Origin: Takakia lepidozioides
Taxonomy: Eukaryota > Streptophyta > Takakiopsida > Takakiales > Takakiaceae
Direction: 5' to 3'
Assembly (NCBI GenBank): GCA_030704615.1
Contig: CM060733.1
Coordinates: forward strand, 26,476,001-26,536,000
Length of the DNA stretch: 60,000 nucleotides
The translations under genes were made by a program, and so were the position numbers. The number at the start of each line of letters is the position of its first letter. Position 1 is the first letter of the stretch. Below the pieces are notes generated by a model. It saw nothing but the letters and a program-made list of their open reading frames with translations. It was not told the DNA's origin and ran no database searches. Below are positions 23,811 through 35,600 of the stretch, piece after piece.

Positions 23811-24840
23811 AGCCCCCTGTAACCCCATAGAATATTGCTGTCAGTGGTGTAACTCTAAGAATTATAAGTCGATGACTACAATGTGACTACAGGGTCTGGG
23901 TTAGTCTGCCGGGGTTACATGACCCTTCAATACAGAGTTGGAAGATGCTGAAGTCGAGCACCTTTAGTCACCAACACTAGCCCCTGTATGTGTAACCCCT
24001 CTATGTGTAACCCATGGACGTGTAATCCATGAGATAGATAATCATTCCGTTCAACCTATGTTATGGACCAGTGTAGCCCTCCGGAGTGTAACTTGTTGTT
24101 GTGTAACCCCAAGAAGTATGTATCCCGACCACATGTAACCCCCATTGATGTCACCCCATCGCATGTAACCCATTGTACAATTTGGGGTGCACGCTATAAA
24201 CCCCGATGCTACATCACCCCATCTTATGTATCCCCACGACACGTAGCCCTTGTATAGGCAACCCTACCCACTTTCATTGTGCACAATGTAACTTAGAACT
24301 GTGTAACCCTCTTGAGTGAGTGTAACCCAGAGTGTTGTAACTCCAAGAAGTATGTAGCCCGACCAGATGTTACCCCCACACTATTGTGACCCCATCGTAT
24401 GTAACCCATTGTACATAGCCCTCATGTATGTAACCCCATGTAGTATAAATCTGAGAACTTCAGTGCACAAACACTTCAGTGCGAAAAAAAATAAAAAATA
24501 AAACAAATGCGCATAGTCGAGGTGGGGTTACATGCCACGAAAGTATACTGTTTCAGCAACGTGACCCTGACATAGCCAGGAAGGCCCAACCATGTAACCC
24601 TAGGCCCATTGTATGTAACCCATAAGTATAACCCCACGTTGTGAGACCCGGCATGGTGTAACCCATCACTTATGTGTGAACCCACAGAGTGTAAGCCCAT
24701 TGCCCCAGGGCCCAAAGGTGTACCCAAGTACTTGTCTATGATTCCACTTCATGTAACCTTATAAGGTGTAACCCCATGTAAGCCCATTGCATGAAACCCA
24801 AACTGTGAAGTGTTACGAACAAACCACATAGAAGCAAAAA
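23811..24840. repeat. Intergenic GTAACCC-type repeats (right part)
   Basis: Degenerate units such as GTGTAACCC, ATGTAACCC and GTGTAACTC with irregular spacing continue the array interrupted at 9149. They separate the convergent ends of the MULE transposase and Ulp1-like genes. No gene was found in them. Confidence 0.7.
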
Positions 24841-24858
24841 TGCATCAAGAGACGCTAT

Positions 24859-26341
24859 TTATTTCTTTGGCCATCTGACCAAGTCTTTGTCCATCTCGTC
24901 ACACAGCCAACTAATCATATGAGTACGGGAAGCTATCATGGTTGACTCGTTGAACCAACTTGCAGTAAACGCCCGCCTATGACGGGTTCGATCTTCTGTG
25001 GTTTTCACATTGAACTTCCACTCCAAGTAAAATTGCACAAAACAAAGTGCATAATAGCCGCACTCCCAACAACTCCGTTGCTGGGGGACACTGGCCTCAA
25101 ACCATTCCATCCTCTCCATGACGTAACTGAAGTCATTAGATCCAGGCCTATGGCAAAATTTCGCAAAATTCCTTCAATGAGTTTGGGTCGGGCAATGGTT
25201 TTATGGGAGTCCAAATGTACTATCCGACCTCGGCGCTCTAAAACAGCAACACTCCAGTGATCACTGCAACACAAACAAAGCCGTTACGTCAGAATAGAAA
25301 AAAACATCTCCAATGAAACCCATTGTGGTGTAACCCGGCTGTGGTGTAACCCAGTAGTGTAACCCTTTGTACTATAACTCTAAACGGTGTTACACAACTA
25401 GTCAGCAGTCACTAGTGCAACTCAGTCTAGAATAGATGAGTGTAACCCAACATGCTCAGTCAACGCTGAAATTACTTACTCGAAGACAATAGGGATGACA
25501 ACCACGTCCACAAGATATCGATTCTTTGTAAACACCATCCCTCGGGCATCCTGAGTGTACCATTCTTGCACCAACCCGAATAGCGTCTGCAGATCGTTAC
25601 CATTGGTACGCATGACATGCCATTGGAAAGGAGCACAGATGACAAACTGAGGTGCGATAGCCTTAAACAATTTGGCCTCCAGAAGTTTGTTGTAACCCGA
25701 GAGCAATGCATTTGTGACAGTTGCTCTTATTTTATACATCGGCTCAAAATCTGTCTCTTCCAAGTAAAACTGTAACGGACTAGAAGCCAGGAAGGCATCG
25801 CCATAATAAAACTTCACTTCGGGCACCCCAGGAGGGTCCGTCACCATTCTGAACTTTGTCAAGTACCGTTGTTTTAGTCTGCACAACAAACCGCACATTA
25901 CGAACATTACGATGCATCATACAAGAGTTATAATCAATATTCAAAATCAGAGAGGATCAAAGTACAATGAGGTACCTCGAACGCTCCCGCAAGTGCTTGG
26001 CAAGGACCTCTTGCTGTTGGACAACGTCAACCTCCGAGACCCCTGCACTTTTGCCTTTTCGGTTTGGTTCGCTGTTTTTTGGGTGCGACAAGAACAGATA
26101 CTTCTTTGTCAGTGCTAGGGGGTTCAGCCAACCGCTTTCTTTGAGCAGGCGGCCGTTTTGACCTCCTGGGATTCTCTGCAACCCTGACAATGCCGCCGGT
26201 AGGGGGAATTTCTGAGCCAGAGGTGCCTTGTTCTGAGTTTGCTACAAGTGCTGAAGACTGCACTCCCTCGTCTGAGACGTGCTGGGGAGGTGATTGACCA
26301 AGGGCAGAAGTGTCACAGCTCACCTCCTCGGTGCTACCCCT
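24859..26341 (-). CDS. Ulp1-like cysteine protease, 3' half of a gene split by a CACTA element
   Basis: This is the C-terminal half of the gene that starts at 45770. From 26341 downward it encodes a Ser/Pro/Lys-rich linker, then exon 25887-25480, a GT-AG intron (25479 to about 25278) and the last exon ending at 24859. Splicing gives VVVIPIVFDDHWSVAVLERR: the DHW holds the catalytic His, IVHLDSH the Asp, and PQQRSCWECGYYAL the oxyanion Gln and nucleophilic Cys of family C48 (Ulp1/SENP). In cells such enzymes cleave SUMO-type conjugates; the role of transposon versions is unproven. One-base frame changes lie near 25125 (before the SYVMERMEW segment) and near 26070. The intron contains GTAACC repeats like the rest of the MULE. 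Gene broken by the insertion at 26342-41773. Confidence 0.75.
25278..25479 (-). other. Intron of the Ulp1-like gene with GTAACC repeats
   Basis: Donor TTCGA/GTAAGT and acceptor TTGCAG/TGATCAC; the junction codon GA+T gives Asp and joins VIPIVF to DHWSVAV, the expected Ulp1 order. The body holds GGTGTAACCC-type units. Confidence 0.75.
26339..26341. repeat. Left CCT target duplication of the CACTA element
   Basis: CCT precedes the terminal CACTAG and is repeated at 41774-41776 directly after the other terminus. A 3-bp duplication is diagnostic for CACTA elements. Confidence 0.9.
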
Positions 26342-26360
26342 CACTAGAAGCATTCGTGTC

Positions 26361-27455
26361 ATTTACCACTGGGGTAACGACTCATTTTGAGTCGTAAAAG
26401 TCAAAAAACAGGGATCGACTGGAAGTTACAACAGACGTGGTAGTTGGGTTGGACATCCAATGATTGGAGTGGTAAAGGACGTAGACGCGCGAACAACTGC
26501 TCAGCAATTAATGCGATTAATGCTGAAGAACCACGTGGCGTAACCAGGCGGGCCGCCCGTGTGTCTGATGTTTTGAGCTGACTTTGACTTTTCCCTCCGG
26601 ATGAGTGGACTGACTCACCTGGGGCGCGGTGACACATGGACGCGGACGTGGATGCCGACGTGGATGCCGATGTGGCGGCGCCGCGACGAGCGGCAATGCC
26701 GCCGCGTGGCCACGGGCTCAAGACGCCACATCGCAGTCGGCCACATAACTTGGAGTGCTGCATGTCACGTGGCAACAGCCACTGGCGAAGTCGACTGCAC
26801 AACTGCCGGCAGACGAATCCACGGGGACCACGTGGAGAGTGTGTGGGTCGACGCGTGGCGTCGTCCCCACGCAATGGCAGTGAGGGGTACGACTGCTAGT
26901 GGAAAGACGCAGAGTGCTTGTGCCATCTCGGGACTGCTTTGGCCAACTCCGCTGCCACTATGCTAGTTGGTTGCACTACAGTAGGAAAGCACTGCAAATG
27001 AGCACTTGTAGTGGTTTGTGTGAGTTGTCCAACTGACTTGCATTCTAAGCTGAAAATATGGTTCTGATGCATTCTACTGGTTTTAGTGGTTCACCCATAT
27101 GCAGGGGGAATTGAGAAGCAATGATACTGGGCGACACTCAGAACACAGACCACGATGCATGCACAACATCACGCTAATGAACCAAATAGACGAGGCAACA
27201 GGGAGACCAAAGACCATCACACATACACATAGAAGGTGGACGGACACGACGACAAGTCAGGAAATGGAATATTGCATTCAAATTGGAGACCGTCACGGCA
27301 CACCTGCATATGAGCAAGACTAAATGCCAACATACATGGTTGCCGGACATCACTTAAACTGTCATGGCCCAAATGTACAAAACTGGTAACGTGAGTATCA
27401 TACACACTTCTATGAGTATCATTACACACCCAACAGGGACTACAAACATGAAATG
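26361..27455. other. CACTA left subterminal region
   Basis: Non-coding. It contains repeated short motifs such as GACTCA/GAGTCG and GTCGACT near the end, and a run of GTGGATGCCGACGTGGATGC units around 26640-26670. Subterminal motif clusters are where CACTA accessory proteins bind in known elements; here that is only analogy. Confidence 0.4.
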
Positions 27456-30400
27456 TCACTTGATACCTTCACCCCTCCTCATACTCTTCTCTGGCCACAG
27501 AGTCACCGTGCTTTCACGTGCGCTAGTGTGGTCTGGGGGGGGGGCATCGTCCACATTTGGGCAAGGCAGTGTAACACTTGGAAGCATGATCTCGTGGACT
27601 TTCACCTTGTACCACCCGGATGGAATGTCCTTGCAGTGGAACTTGTCAACCCCGGCTATTCCCACCACTTCCGCCTTGGCGGCGGCTGTCTTTGACCGCT
27701 TGTCATGGGGGTTCAGGAGAAACACAGGATCTGATATCTGCAGACACCAACATCAGGGTCCACTCAGCAACAAACATAGCAATGACAGGGTGAAAGTCAA
27801 GCGCAGCTGGGCATGGAAACGATCTTGGTTGCCACAATACTGAATCAGCAGCAAATTCATGGTGTACCAACCTACCTTGAAGCGAAGCTCGTCGCTGAGG
27901 GTGGCAACTGAGGAAAGCTGCCCACGTGTCTTCAACTGCAGCAGCAAAAAGAGGTTTAGTCAGACGGATAAGAATAACATGAACTCTGGTGGTTGCAATG
28001 GTATAAACACACCTCCACGGAGCAAGCTAACTTACACCCTGCTCAGACCGTGCACACTACAACCTCCTGGCAAAAATAACCCTACTAAAAACCAGCCAGG
28101 CAAAGCAAGGAGCCATGAATGCATGCCTGGGGAACCACGTCCTGCTGCGATGATGGTGCCGGGGACAGCCCACTCCTCTTGCTCACCTGCAATGAATACA
28201 CATTGCAACGCTTCAGGAAGTGTATCCATAAAGGAAACCAACCAAGTAAGTTTGCGGAGAGGGGCTGGGAACAACCATACCTTGGAGCCTGCCTCCTCAT
28301 GCCGGGGGGGGAATCCGGAATGCTGCCGCCGTAGCACTATGGTCCTTGGCGCAGGACCCACCTTCTTCACAGACGACCCCACTGCCACTCCCTGTACATG
28401 TGGTCCCTGCAAAACATATAGTGCCAGCCTTGCGTGAGAGGGCATCCGGGGGGAACAAAACAAACATATCTTATCCATCGATGTCATGTTGCAAACAGTA
28501 AGGTTAGTTTCACCTGCATGGGCGCAGAAGTACTTCCCCCAACGACCCCATCCTCTCCCACATTCAAGCTGCCAGTCGGGGTCAGCTTCCGCGTGCTTGT
28601 GAAGACACGCACATCCTTGGAGCAAAACAAATCTTGGCAGTAGGGCCAGACTGTTTCTAAAAGGTACTCTGAATCGGGCCCCTCACTGACATTGCTAGTG
28701 ACATCAAACGACAATGGATGGACCATGTTCAAAGGGGAGTTCCCCCTCCCCTTGTGTGGTGAATCATCCACTAGGAGGGTGTTGGATTCGTTAAATCCAG
28801 AAAATTCCGACCACACCCTCGACAGTCTCTTCTGTAAGTTCTGTACGGCAGGCCCTTTTGTGGGGTGTGGCTCTGTCAAGGGGTCACACTCCTCTTGTGA
28901 CCACACAAAGAGGGGAGAACCCTTGACCCCCTGCATCACCACTTTGAAGATGTCTGCAACATTCCCCTTGGAAGCACAGGACCATATCCCAACGTAGAAA
29001 TGCCGGAAGAGAAGGTTTAAAAACTCGCAGACCTGGGGCCTTGGGAAAACATACTTGTTGGTGGTCAACACCCATGGCCAATGACGCCTCGGGTTGGGCT
29101 GAAAGTTAGGAATAGAGTGGCACAGGATCCCGTTCAGGTCTAGAACAATTAGTTTCGACTTTTCTATGAAAGGAGCTTTTGAAGGGGTGTCACGGGGTCT
29201 CACCTCAGTGGGTTGGGAGACAACAGTCACCCCGGAGGGCAAAGTTTCGGTCCCCCTGCAGCCTGGACCAGGCAAACTACCACCCTCTCCCCCTACAGCT
29301 TCCCCTTTTCCCTTGATAGAATGAGCAATGACCCCCCCATCGTCCATGTCATCCCCACCAACTCGCTGGACCTCTCCCTCTTCAACGAGTGGACCCTGCC
29401 CCCCACTGTGAATATCATCAACAACAGGCTGGACCTCTGTCACATCCCTACCCACTACAATTACTTCCTCCTTCTCAGGTACAATGGTCGCAGCAGGGGG
29501 GTCTTCCATAATGCCACCCGTCACACCCCCTTTTTGCCTCATCATGAGTTCCACTATCTTCTTCAGTTGTGCTTCCATTCCCCTCTCCCGCTCCGCAGAG
29601 AGAGCCGCAAGCCTCTCCAGGGCCCCGATGCGGGCTGCCATTGAGTTCCCCGCTCCCTACGCATACAAACACCCACCCGTACTGTTAAAAACCAGAAGAA
29701 GAGGCCGAATGTGCAGGATTTCAGGCATTCGGAGATGGCTGGGTTTGGCATAACACCCCTCGTGTACCATGCGTGGGGGCCCCACATACCCACCAAATCT
29801 TAGTACAACAACAGATTCATGAATGGAAACCGGACTTCAAAACATACCTGGCTCAAAACAGACTCTGATGGGGTGCCAGTCGCATAGTTCTTTTGCTCCG
29901 CCCCGAGCTCGGACAGTGACGGGCTCCGCGCTTTGCGTCTTTTCTGTATTTGCCCATCCACACACTGTCAGTACAAAATGCCAGGAGCATATGGACAAAG
30001 CACTGCCCTGCATATCACATAACAACTAATTCTGCACAAGCAATAAAACCCACTCGTGGGTGTCTCTTCCATCAGAACATGCCACAACGTAGGAGCAATG
30101 AGAAGGGGGTGAGGAGATTACCAAACGGGCTGCTTGGCCTGCAACTCCTGCCCGGCCCCAACGCGAGGGGTTCGTGACACAAGCACGCGCTTGCTTCATC
30201 CCTTCAGCCTTTGCAAGTCCACGAGGGGACTCCCAGTAGGCAACAAGCTTATCCCAATAGGCGGGTTCAGTGTTCATTGGCCTCACACCAGTCTTTGCCC
30301 ATTTATCTTTCAGTTTTGCTCTTTCTCCTTTCATTATCTTCCCACATTGCTTCACTATAAAATCACGATTGGCAGGGATAGGTCTGTACTCGTACATTCC

Positions 30401-33400
30401 ATTTATGCCCTCTATTACTGTTGACATGGCACTCTGGGACTGCTGGTCAATGTCTTGTACGCTTGAGTCAAGGTAACGCAATGCCAGGCCACGCAAATCA
30501 CGCTGCCAGTGTTCCTTACCTTCGCAGCCAACATTGATGACTCCATTTCCATGCACCTCCACCTTGTGGCGCTTTAGCCCTGCAGCCACCCTTCCCTCTC
30601 CATCTCCTTCCCATTGTTTCATGGCATGGCGTCGTTCCTTCCTCAGCTCTGATGTCCGTTTCCTGCCCCCATGCTCTGGAGCAGCGCCGTCATACGTTGT
30701 GGGGGGTGACTGATGTGTGCCGGAGGGGGGAGGGCCGTATGGAGATGTGGGAGGCCCCCATTGTGACGTGCCAGCATCAGGAAGCCAGCGCCACGACCCC
30801 GAAGCAGGGGGGCTCCCCATGGTGCACTCTGTTGTGGAGACCATGCGGCAGGGGGTGGGTGCCAAGGTTGGTGTTGGTTGGCATTGTGTGGTGGCTGTGA
30901 GTGCTTTGCTGCAGCTTCACTCCCCTTCCGCTGCCAAAAACATCCCACACACAAGGTGCATCAGCTGTAGTCCTACTGAACACAACGTCACCAGAGCACA
31001 ACTATGGATTGGCTGACCTCAAACCCACTCCCCTGCAGCGCAAGTGCCAAAAACTGAAAAGGAGAGGGACAGAATGTCCTCATAACATGTAAGGCCATTC
31101 ATTGGTGAAGAAACATAATGTGGGCGGGTTCACATCAGTACCATCATACACACTTACCAGGAAACAGAACATCCATCTGGGTTTTGCACATAGGGAGTGG
31201 ACATCTATTCACACAATCAGCAAATGGCTGTATGGCGGAGCCCAGCATCGGAGCCCCAAAAGGCCTAAAGACTCTCAATGTTTGTAAACACAGGTGCAGA
31301 CACAATTCAATTGATAGCTTGGATATCCGGTGGTCTGTATGGTGATAGCACCCCGGGCAGTGAGTCAGACAATGACCCTATGACGTTGGTAGTAAGACTT
31401 ACCTTCGTATAAAGCATTGATCCGGGTTTTCCAGATATCCTCTAGAAATCCCTTCACACAAGCATCAATCTGCTGTGTGTGATTTGCCCAAAAACTAGGC
31501 CTCAGGAGGGCCTGGGCTTTTGGCTCAGCCTCGAGTCTTTCAAAGTTGGTAAACAGGGGTACAGGCACAATTCCCTTGATAGAATTGAAGAGAGCGTCTC
31601 TTTGGTGAGAGAACCCCGGACAGCGTATCAGAAAATGAATACTGTCTTCAGATTGCCCACACAACGGACAATTGCACTCTCCCTTTCCGATCTGCTTCTG
31701 TTTGCTGTTCAAAGGTAGGCTTCCTGCCCTGAGTTTAAATTTCAGTCTAGTGCCGAGAGTGGGTGGACCCTTCAGGTCATCCAAGATGTCCACCCCCATG
31801 TCACTGACTGGAAACAAGTTCAGGGAAGTTCTCTGCCTAACTTCATTTTCATCAGACAATCTCATGGCAACAGACATGGCTTCAGACACTACAGCCTGTA
31901 AGGCAGATTTATCCAGCAGGGTCAAGACTTGCGGATCCAGGTCCAGGTCCTTGAGAATCTTTTCTACTCTCTTCTGCCAGGACTTAGTCTGTTTGACAGG
32001 GCGGTCCTGTTTCCAAGATTTAGAGTCGATCAACTTAGGATATCTGGTGTTGGGCATATGTTGCAGCTGACCCCACCATCTGACCTTGAATTCATCTCGT
32101 CGGGAGCTTAAGGATGGGATGCCAAACTCACCCCCGAACAGCCACATTGGCTGTTTTCTCCATGCTGACATACACTCCTTAAGCACCCCCACTTGAATGG
32201 ATTCTAGAGACTTAGCCTGGTTGGAGTTATCAACCCATATAGCAGATCCGTACTCCAAGGCAGGTCTAATAACGCGACAAAGCATGGTTTTCTTAACCTC
32301 AGAGATGACCCCTCTGCAGTGGAAAAATTTAGTGAGCCCCAGAGCTTTGCCCTTGCCAGTTTGAACAACTTTCCGTATATGTGCATCCCAATTACAATTG
32401 GAGGAAAACTCAACGCCTAGGTAAGTGTAGGAAGGGAGGACCGGGATCTCTTGGCTACCCCACTGCCACTTAAGATCACTTCCTCCCTCTCCTCTGTCGT
32501 TGATTGCTACCACTGCACATTTCTGCCTAACTTCATTTTCTGCCCAATCACATCTCCTCTACGCTGATGATGTTGCCCTTTTGGCACAATCCCCGGTCTT
32601 TCTGCAACGCCATCTCTAAATTTTGGAACAGTTCTGCAAAGACTATGGGATGCAAGTCAATCTTAGCAAGACCAAGATCATGGTCTTCAATGGCCAGGCT
32701 GATCGTAGATTCATCTTCAACCAGCAGGAAATTGAGATTGTCAAATCATACCGGTACCTAGGTCTGGTTATCCACTCCCCCAAGTTTCACTTTGCAGCCA
32801 CTGCCTTGGACAGATTGACTAAAGGTAAGGCGGCCTCCGTCCGCCTTCACGCCAAATGCAAGCAAATACATGTGCGGCATCCCCCGACCAAAAAGTGTCT
32901 GTTTGACACCGTCGTCAGCCCTGCTACCATCTATGGTTGTGAGTTCTGGGCACCTGGTGTCCCTGTCTCCTGGTGGGAAAAGATTTTGGAACCATTACAG
33001 TCATCTTTTCTCCAAGCAATGCTTGGCGCCAGGAGCACAACTCCCTCTCAGATCCTAGGTGCAGAGTTCGCATGTGTACCATTGCAATCCGAGGCACAGT
33101 TCAGGCTTACAATCTGTGAGGAATAGATTGCAGGCCCTTCCACCCAAAGGGCTAGTGGCAAGGGCCCTCACAACATCTATGAGGCTCAAAGCTGCAGGTT
33201 TCGGGAACTCCTGGTATGCTCGAGTGGACAGTTTATTTCAACGTAACGGACTTTCTACTACTTTCCTATTACCAATGAACCCAGATGAGGTGGACATCAC
33301 ATCCACACATGACCGCAACAGACTCATTCGGAGAGAGCTTATGGAATTACATGTGAAGAGAACTTGGATGCTACCCAATCTCACAACAAAGCTCCACTTC

Positions 33401-34047
33401 TATCGAGAGACATTCTTGGTGCTCCGCGATGATAGAATCTTGAGACCAAATTACCTTTCAGCACCCTTAGCTCCTTCCCTCCTGAGGGCATTGGGGCAGT
33501 TCAGGGTGGGTTCCCACAACCTACGGATAGAGACTGGCAGATGGGAAAACCTGCAACGGGAGGACCGCCTATGTCCAGCTTGCATAGGGCGCAGCAAGGA
33601 AATTGAAACTGAAGAACACTTCTTCTTCTACTGCCCTCTATACTACGAGATCCGATTGAACAACTTTATGGATATGTGCATCCCAGTTTCAGTTTCAGGA
33701 GAACTCAACGCCCATAGAACATGAACAGAAGTAGGGGTAGAACTCACCTCATGCGCAGCGGGTTTGTGCCGTTTGCGCACCTTTTGGAGAGACTCTGCAG
33801 ATGGAGGTGCAATTTCCGCCGAACTGTCCTCCACCTCATCGTCGTCGCCCATGCTATAGTCGCTTGTGTCAGAATCCGAACTGGAAGACCGCCCACTGCT
33901 CTGCCTTCCCTCTCGCACCGACGCCATCTGTACCAGATTCAGTCGAGCCAGGCGGGGGCTCCTTCGCACCGCGGGGCTGGAATGTGCACAAGTGGGAGGA
34001 GGTGATGCTGCCTCGGCGGTCGACCGCTTCTTACTAGGCGTGGACAT
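27456..34047 (-). CDS. CACTA accessory protein: Transposase_24-like region fused to FCP1/NIF phosphatase domain
   Basis: Exons that join in phase: 34047-33748 (MSTPSKKRSTAEA, a Ser/Arg-rich start), a large exon beginning about 30.9 kb and ending 30122, then 29943-29848, 29656-28514, 28406-28281, one or more uncertain exons, about 27937-27878, and a last exon from about 27740 to the stop at 27456. The 30-kb exon ends with AYWDKLVAYWESPRGLAKAE, typical of plant Transposase_24 (Ptta/En/Spm). The 29656 exon starts with a coiled coil (LERLAALSAERERGMEAQL), then an FCP1-homology/NIF domain: LIVLDLNGILCH, VFPRPQVCEFLNLLF, GIWSCASKGNVADIF, NTLLVDDSPHK. The second Asp of the HAD DxDx(T/V) motif is Asn, so activity is doubtful. 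The final exon resembles the small C-terminal domain of CACTA accessory proteins. LINE pieces lie in the first intron. Confidence 0.65.
31365..32524 (-). pseudogene. LINE reverse transcriptase, 5'-truncated C-terminal part
   Basis: An open frame of 382 codons starts just after the YADD box, with the thumb region (YTYLGVEFSSNCNWDAHI), RPALEYGSAIWVDN, and a CCHC-type zf-RVT knuckle (CNCPLCGQSEDSIHFLIRC) near the 3' end. The frame closes at 31365. The upstream polymerase core and endonuclease are missing. It lies in the first intron of the CACTA minus-strand gene, in the same direction. Confidence 0.85.
32525..33660 (+). pseudogene. LINE reverse transcriptase fragment of a second family
   Basis: Begins SHLLYADDVALLAQSP (YADD catalytic box near 32555), then a stop, then LSKTKIMVFNGQA, YRYLGLVIHSPK, SPATIYGCEFW and, in a second frame from 33059, a region ending in CPACIGRSKEIETEEHFFFYC (zf-RVT). 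It is head-to-head with the preceding fragment; sequences are clearly different, so these are two LINE lineages. Stops and a frame change make it dead. Confidence 0.8.
33661..33716 (-). pseudogene. Short LINE scrap
   Basis: Read on the minus strand it gives MGVEFS, a stop, then NWDAHIHKVVQS, matching YLGVEFS-NCNWDAHIRKVV of the 31365-32524 LINE. A small leftover of the first LINE family on the far side of the second. Confidence 0.6.
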
Positions 34048-34639
34048 AGACCATGACAAAGATGAAGACGAGCGAGGACATAGACCATGAGCAAGACAAA
34101 GACGAGCGAGGAAGACCAAGACATGCAAAGGAGGAAAGAAGGACAAGGAGGGGAGTGTGATCACACACCCCCCGAGCTCAAGGTGAAGATCCGGCCGTTG
34201 TTGATTTCAAATATGAACACGTGTCGTGCATCCGACACTATGGCCTTTTCGACTTTGAGACGTTAAACCCTAAACCACTTACAGTCCTCCAGACAACTAG
34301 ATGTAGTGATTCACACAACTGACATTTGGTTGGCCTGTTATGCAGGCTTGTTCTGTAATCTCCAGTGGACATCATACAGTTTCTTTGTTTCTTTCATTTT
34401 TTGTAATGCTTGAACAGTTCATATCCTCAATGTCTTATTGCAGTCCAGGCTTCAAGCAAATGAGAGGTAGTCCTGGTAGGATGGTCAATGTCCTTAAAAG
34501 CGGCCTTGTCTATTATCCATCCAAAAACTAAAGGTCTCATCTATCATGGTTAATATATGCTTGGATAAGAAAATGACTCGGTATGTCTTCTTTTTCACAA
34601 TCACGGGGAGGGTTACCTCGACTCACTAGCTGATCTCTT

Positions 34640-34800
34640 AGCACAATTGACACCAAGCCCTTGACACGGTTTTCATGTGCATGTCAGCATGCTCCAAAAC
34701 AGCCAATGTGGCTGTTCGGGGCGAGTTTGGCATTCGTTCCTTAAGCTCCCGACGACATAAATTCAAGGTCAGATGGTGGGGCCAGTTGCAACAATGAACC
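34640..34800 (+). pseudogene. LINE fragment
   Basis: The sequence around 34700-34795 encodes QPMWLFG, then after a frame change SLSSR and FKVRWWGQLQ, matching the segment QPMWLFGGEFGIPSLSSRRD of the minus-strand LINE. Opposite orientation to that copy. Confidence 0.6.
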
Positions 34801-34984
34801 GATATTAGCCTTGAGTAGTTCTCTGACTCTTTGTGGGCCCTTCTATGGTTATTTGTTTGTTGTTCTACTCCTTGTGGCCCTTTAGGAATCCCACAGACGT
34901 GATACACATATCTCTTTCCTCACTTTCGGTCCTTCACTGACTACCAGAAATGTCACACCGTATGTCTGCATCTGAAACTTTTCA

Positions 34985-35600
34985 CCTTTGAGACAACATT
35001 CTGCAGCACGCTCTGCTAGCTTCACATTGCCATGTATTCTGCAGGCACCAAGTAAAGCCCCACACTAAAGCATCTGGTTTAATTGGCATTCTGTTGATGA
35101 AATTCTCCGCCTCATCCAAGCGCCCTGCACGGCCAAGAAGGTCAACCATGCAGCCAAAATGTTTTCCTGTTGGAATGATTCTATTATCACACACAGCAGA
35201 TTGATGCTTGTGTGAAGGGTTTTCTAGAGGATATCTGGAAAACCCGGATTAATTCCTTATATGATGGTAAGTCTTACTACCACCGTCAGCCCCTGACGGA
35301 GGTAGGTTCTGTTCCTTTTGTTCCCGCTCAAACTGGGCGCAGGGTCAATGGCCACAAGGCTACGGCATACAACGTCTTATGAGTACAATCTATAATCTCT
35401 ACTCATAGAATGGAAATAGTGTTGTCCTTCATCTACTAGGCCCATATGGCTGCATGCAGACAGAACTGCAATGAGTGTAACATCATTTGGCTTCACCCCT
35501 TGCTGTTTCAAAACTTGGTTGAAAAGTTGCAGAGCATCTTTGCCATGCCCTTGCTGAGAATATCCGAAGACCTGCTTGCCCTCTTCTACAGCTGGGCACA
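34985..35600 (-). pseudogene. Pentatricopeptide (PPR) gene fragment split by a LINE end
   Basis: The minus strand reads GYSQQGHGKDALQLFNQ, then GVKPNDVTLIAVLSACSHMG and LVDEGQHYFHSMSRDYR (35580-35400). It resumes after an inserted piece with [40 protein letters not shown] near 35180-35050. These are consecutive PLS-class PPR repeats of land-plant organelle RNA-editing or processing factors. Both ends are lost and the frame breaks after KPDALVWG, so it is a captured or decayed fragment within the CACTA element. Confidence 0.8.
35186..35405 (+). mobile_element. LINE 3' end inserted in the PPR fragment
   Basis: From about 35186 the plus strand reads [18 protein letters not shown], then NSLYDGKSYYHRQ, the very C-terminus of the LINE at 31365-32524, ending at a stop about 35380. 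The flanks share TCTAT on both sides, a possible short target duplication, and the PPR reading resumes beyond it. A 5'-truncated LINE integration fits. Confidence 0.7.

Noticed and set aside
9140-23820. Target-site duplication for the ParB/methylase element
   Set aside because: Flanks GAGGTTT and AGCCCCC do not match at any length from 2 to 11, apart from a trivial TA if the ends are shifted.
26974-27010. CACTACAGTAGG as the terminus of another CACTA element
   Set aside because: No matching inverted end or duplication was found; the true ends are 26342 and 41773.
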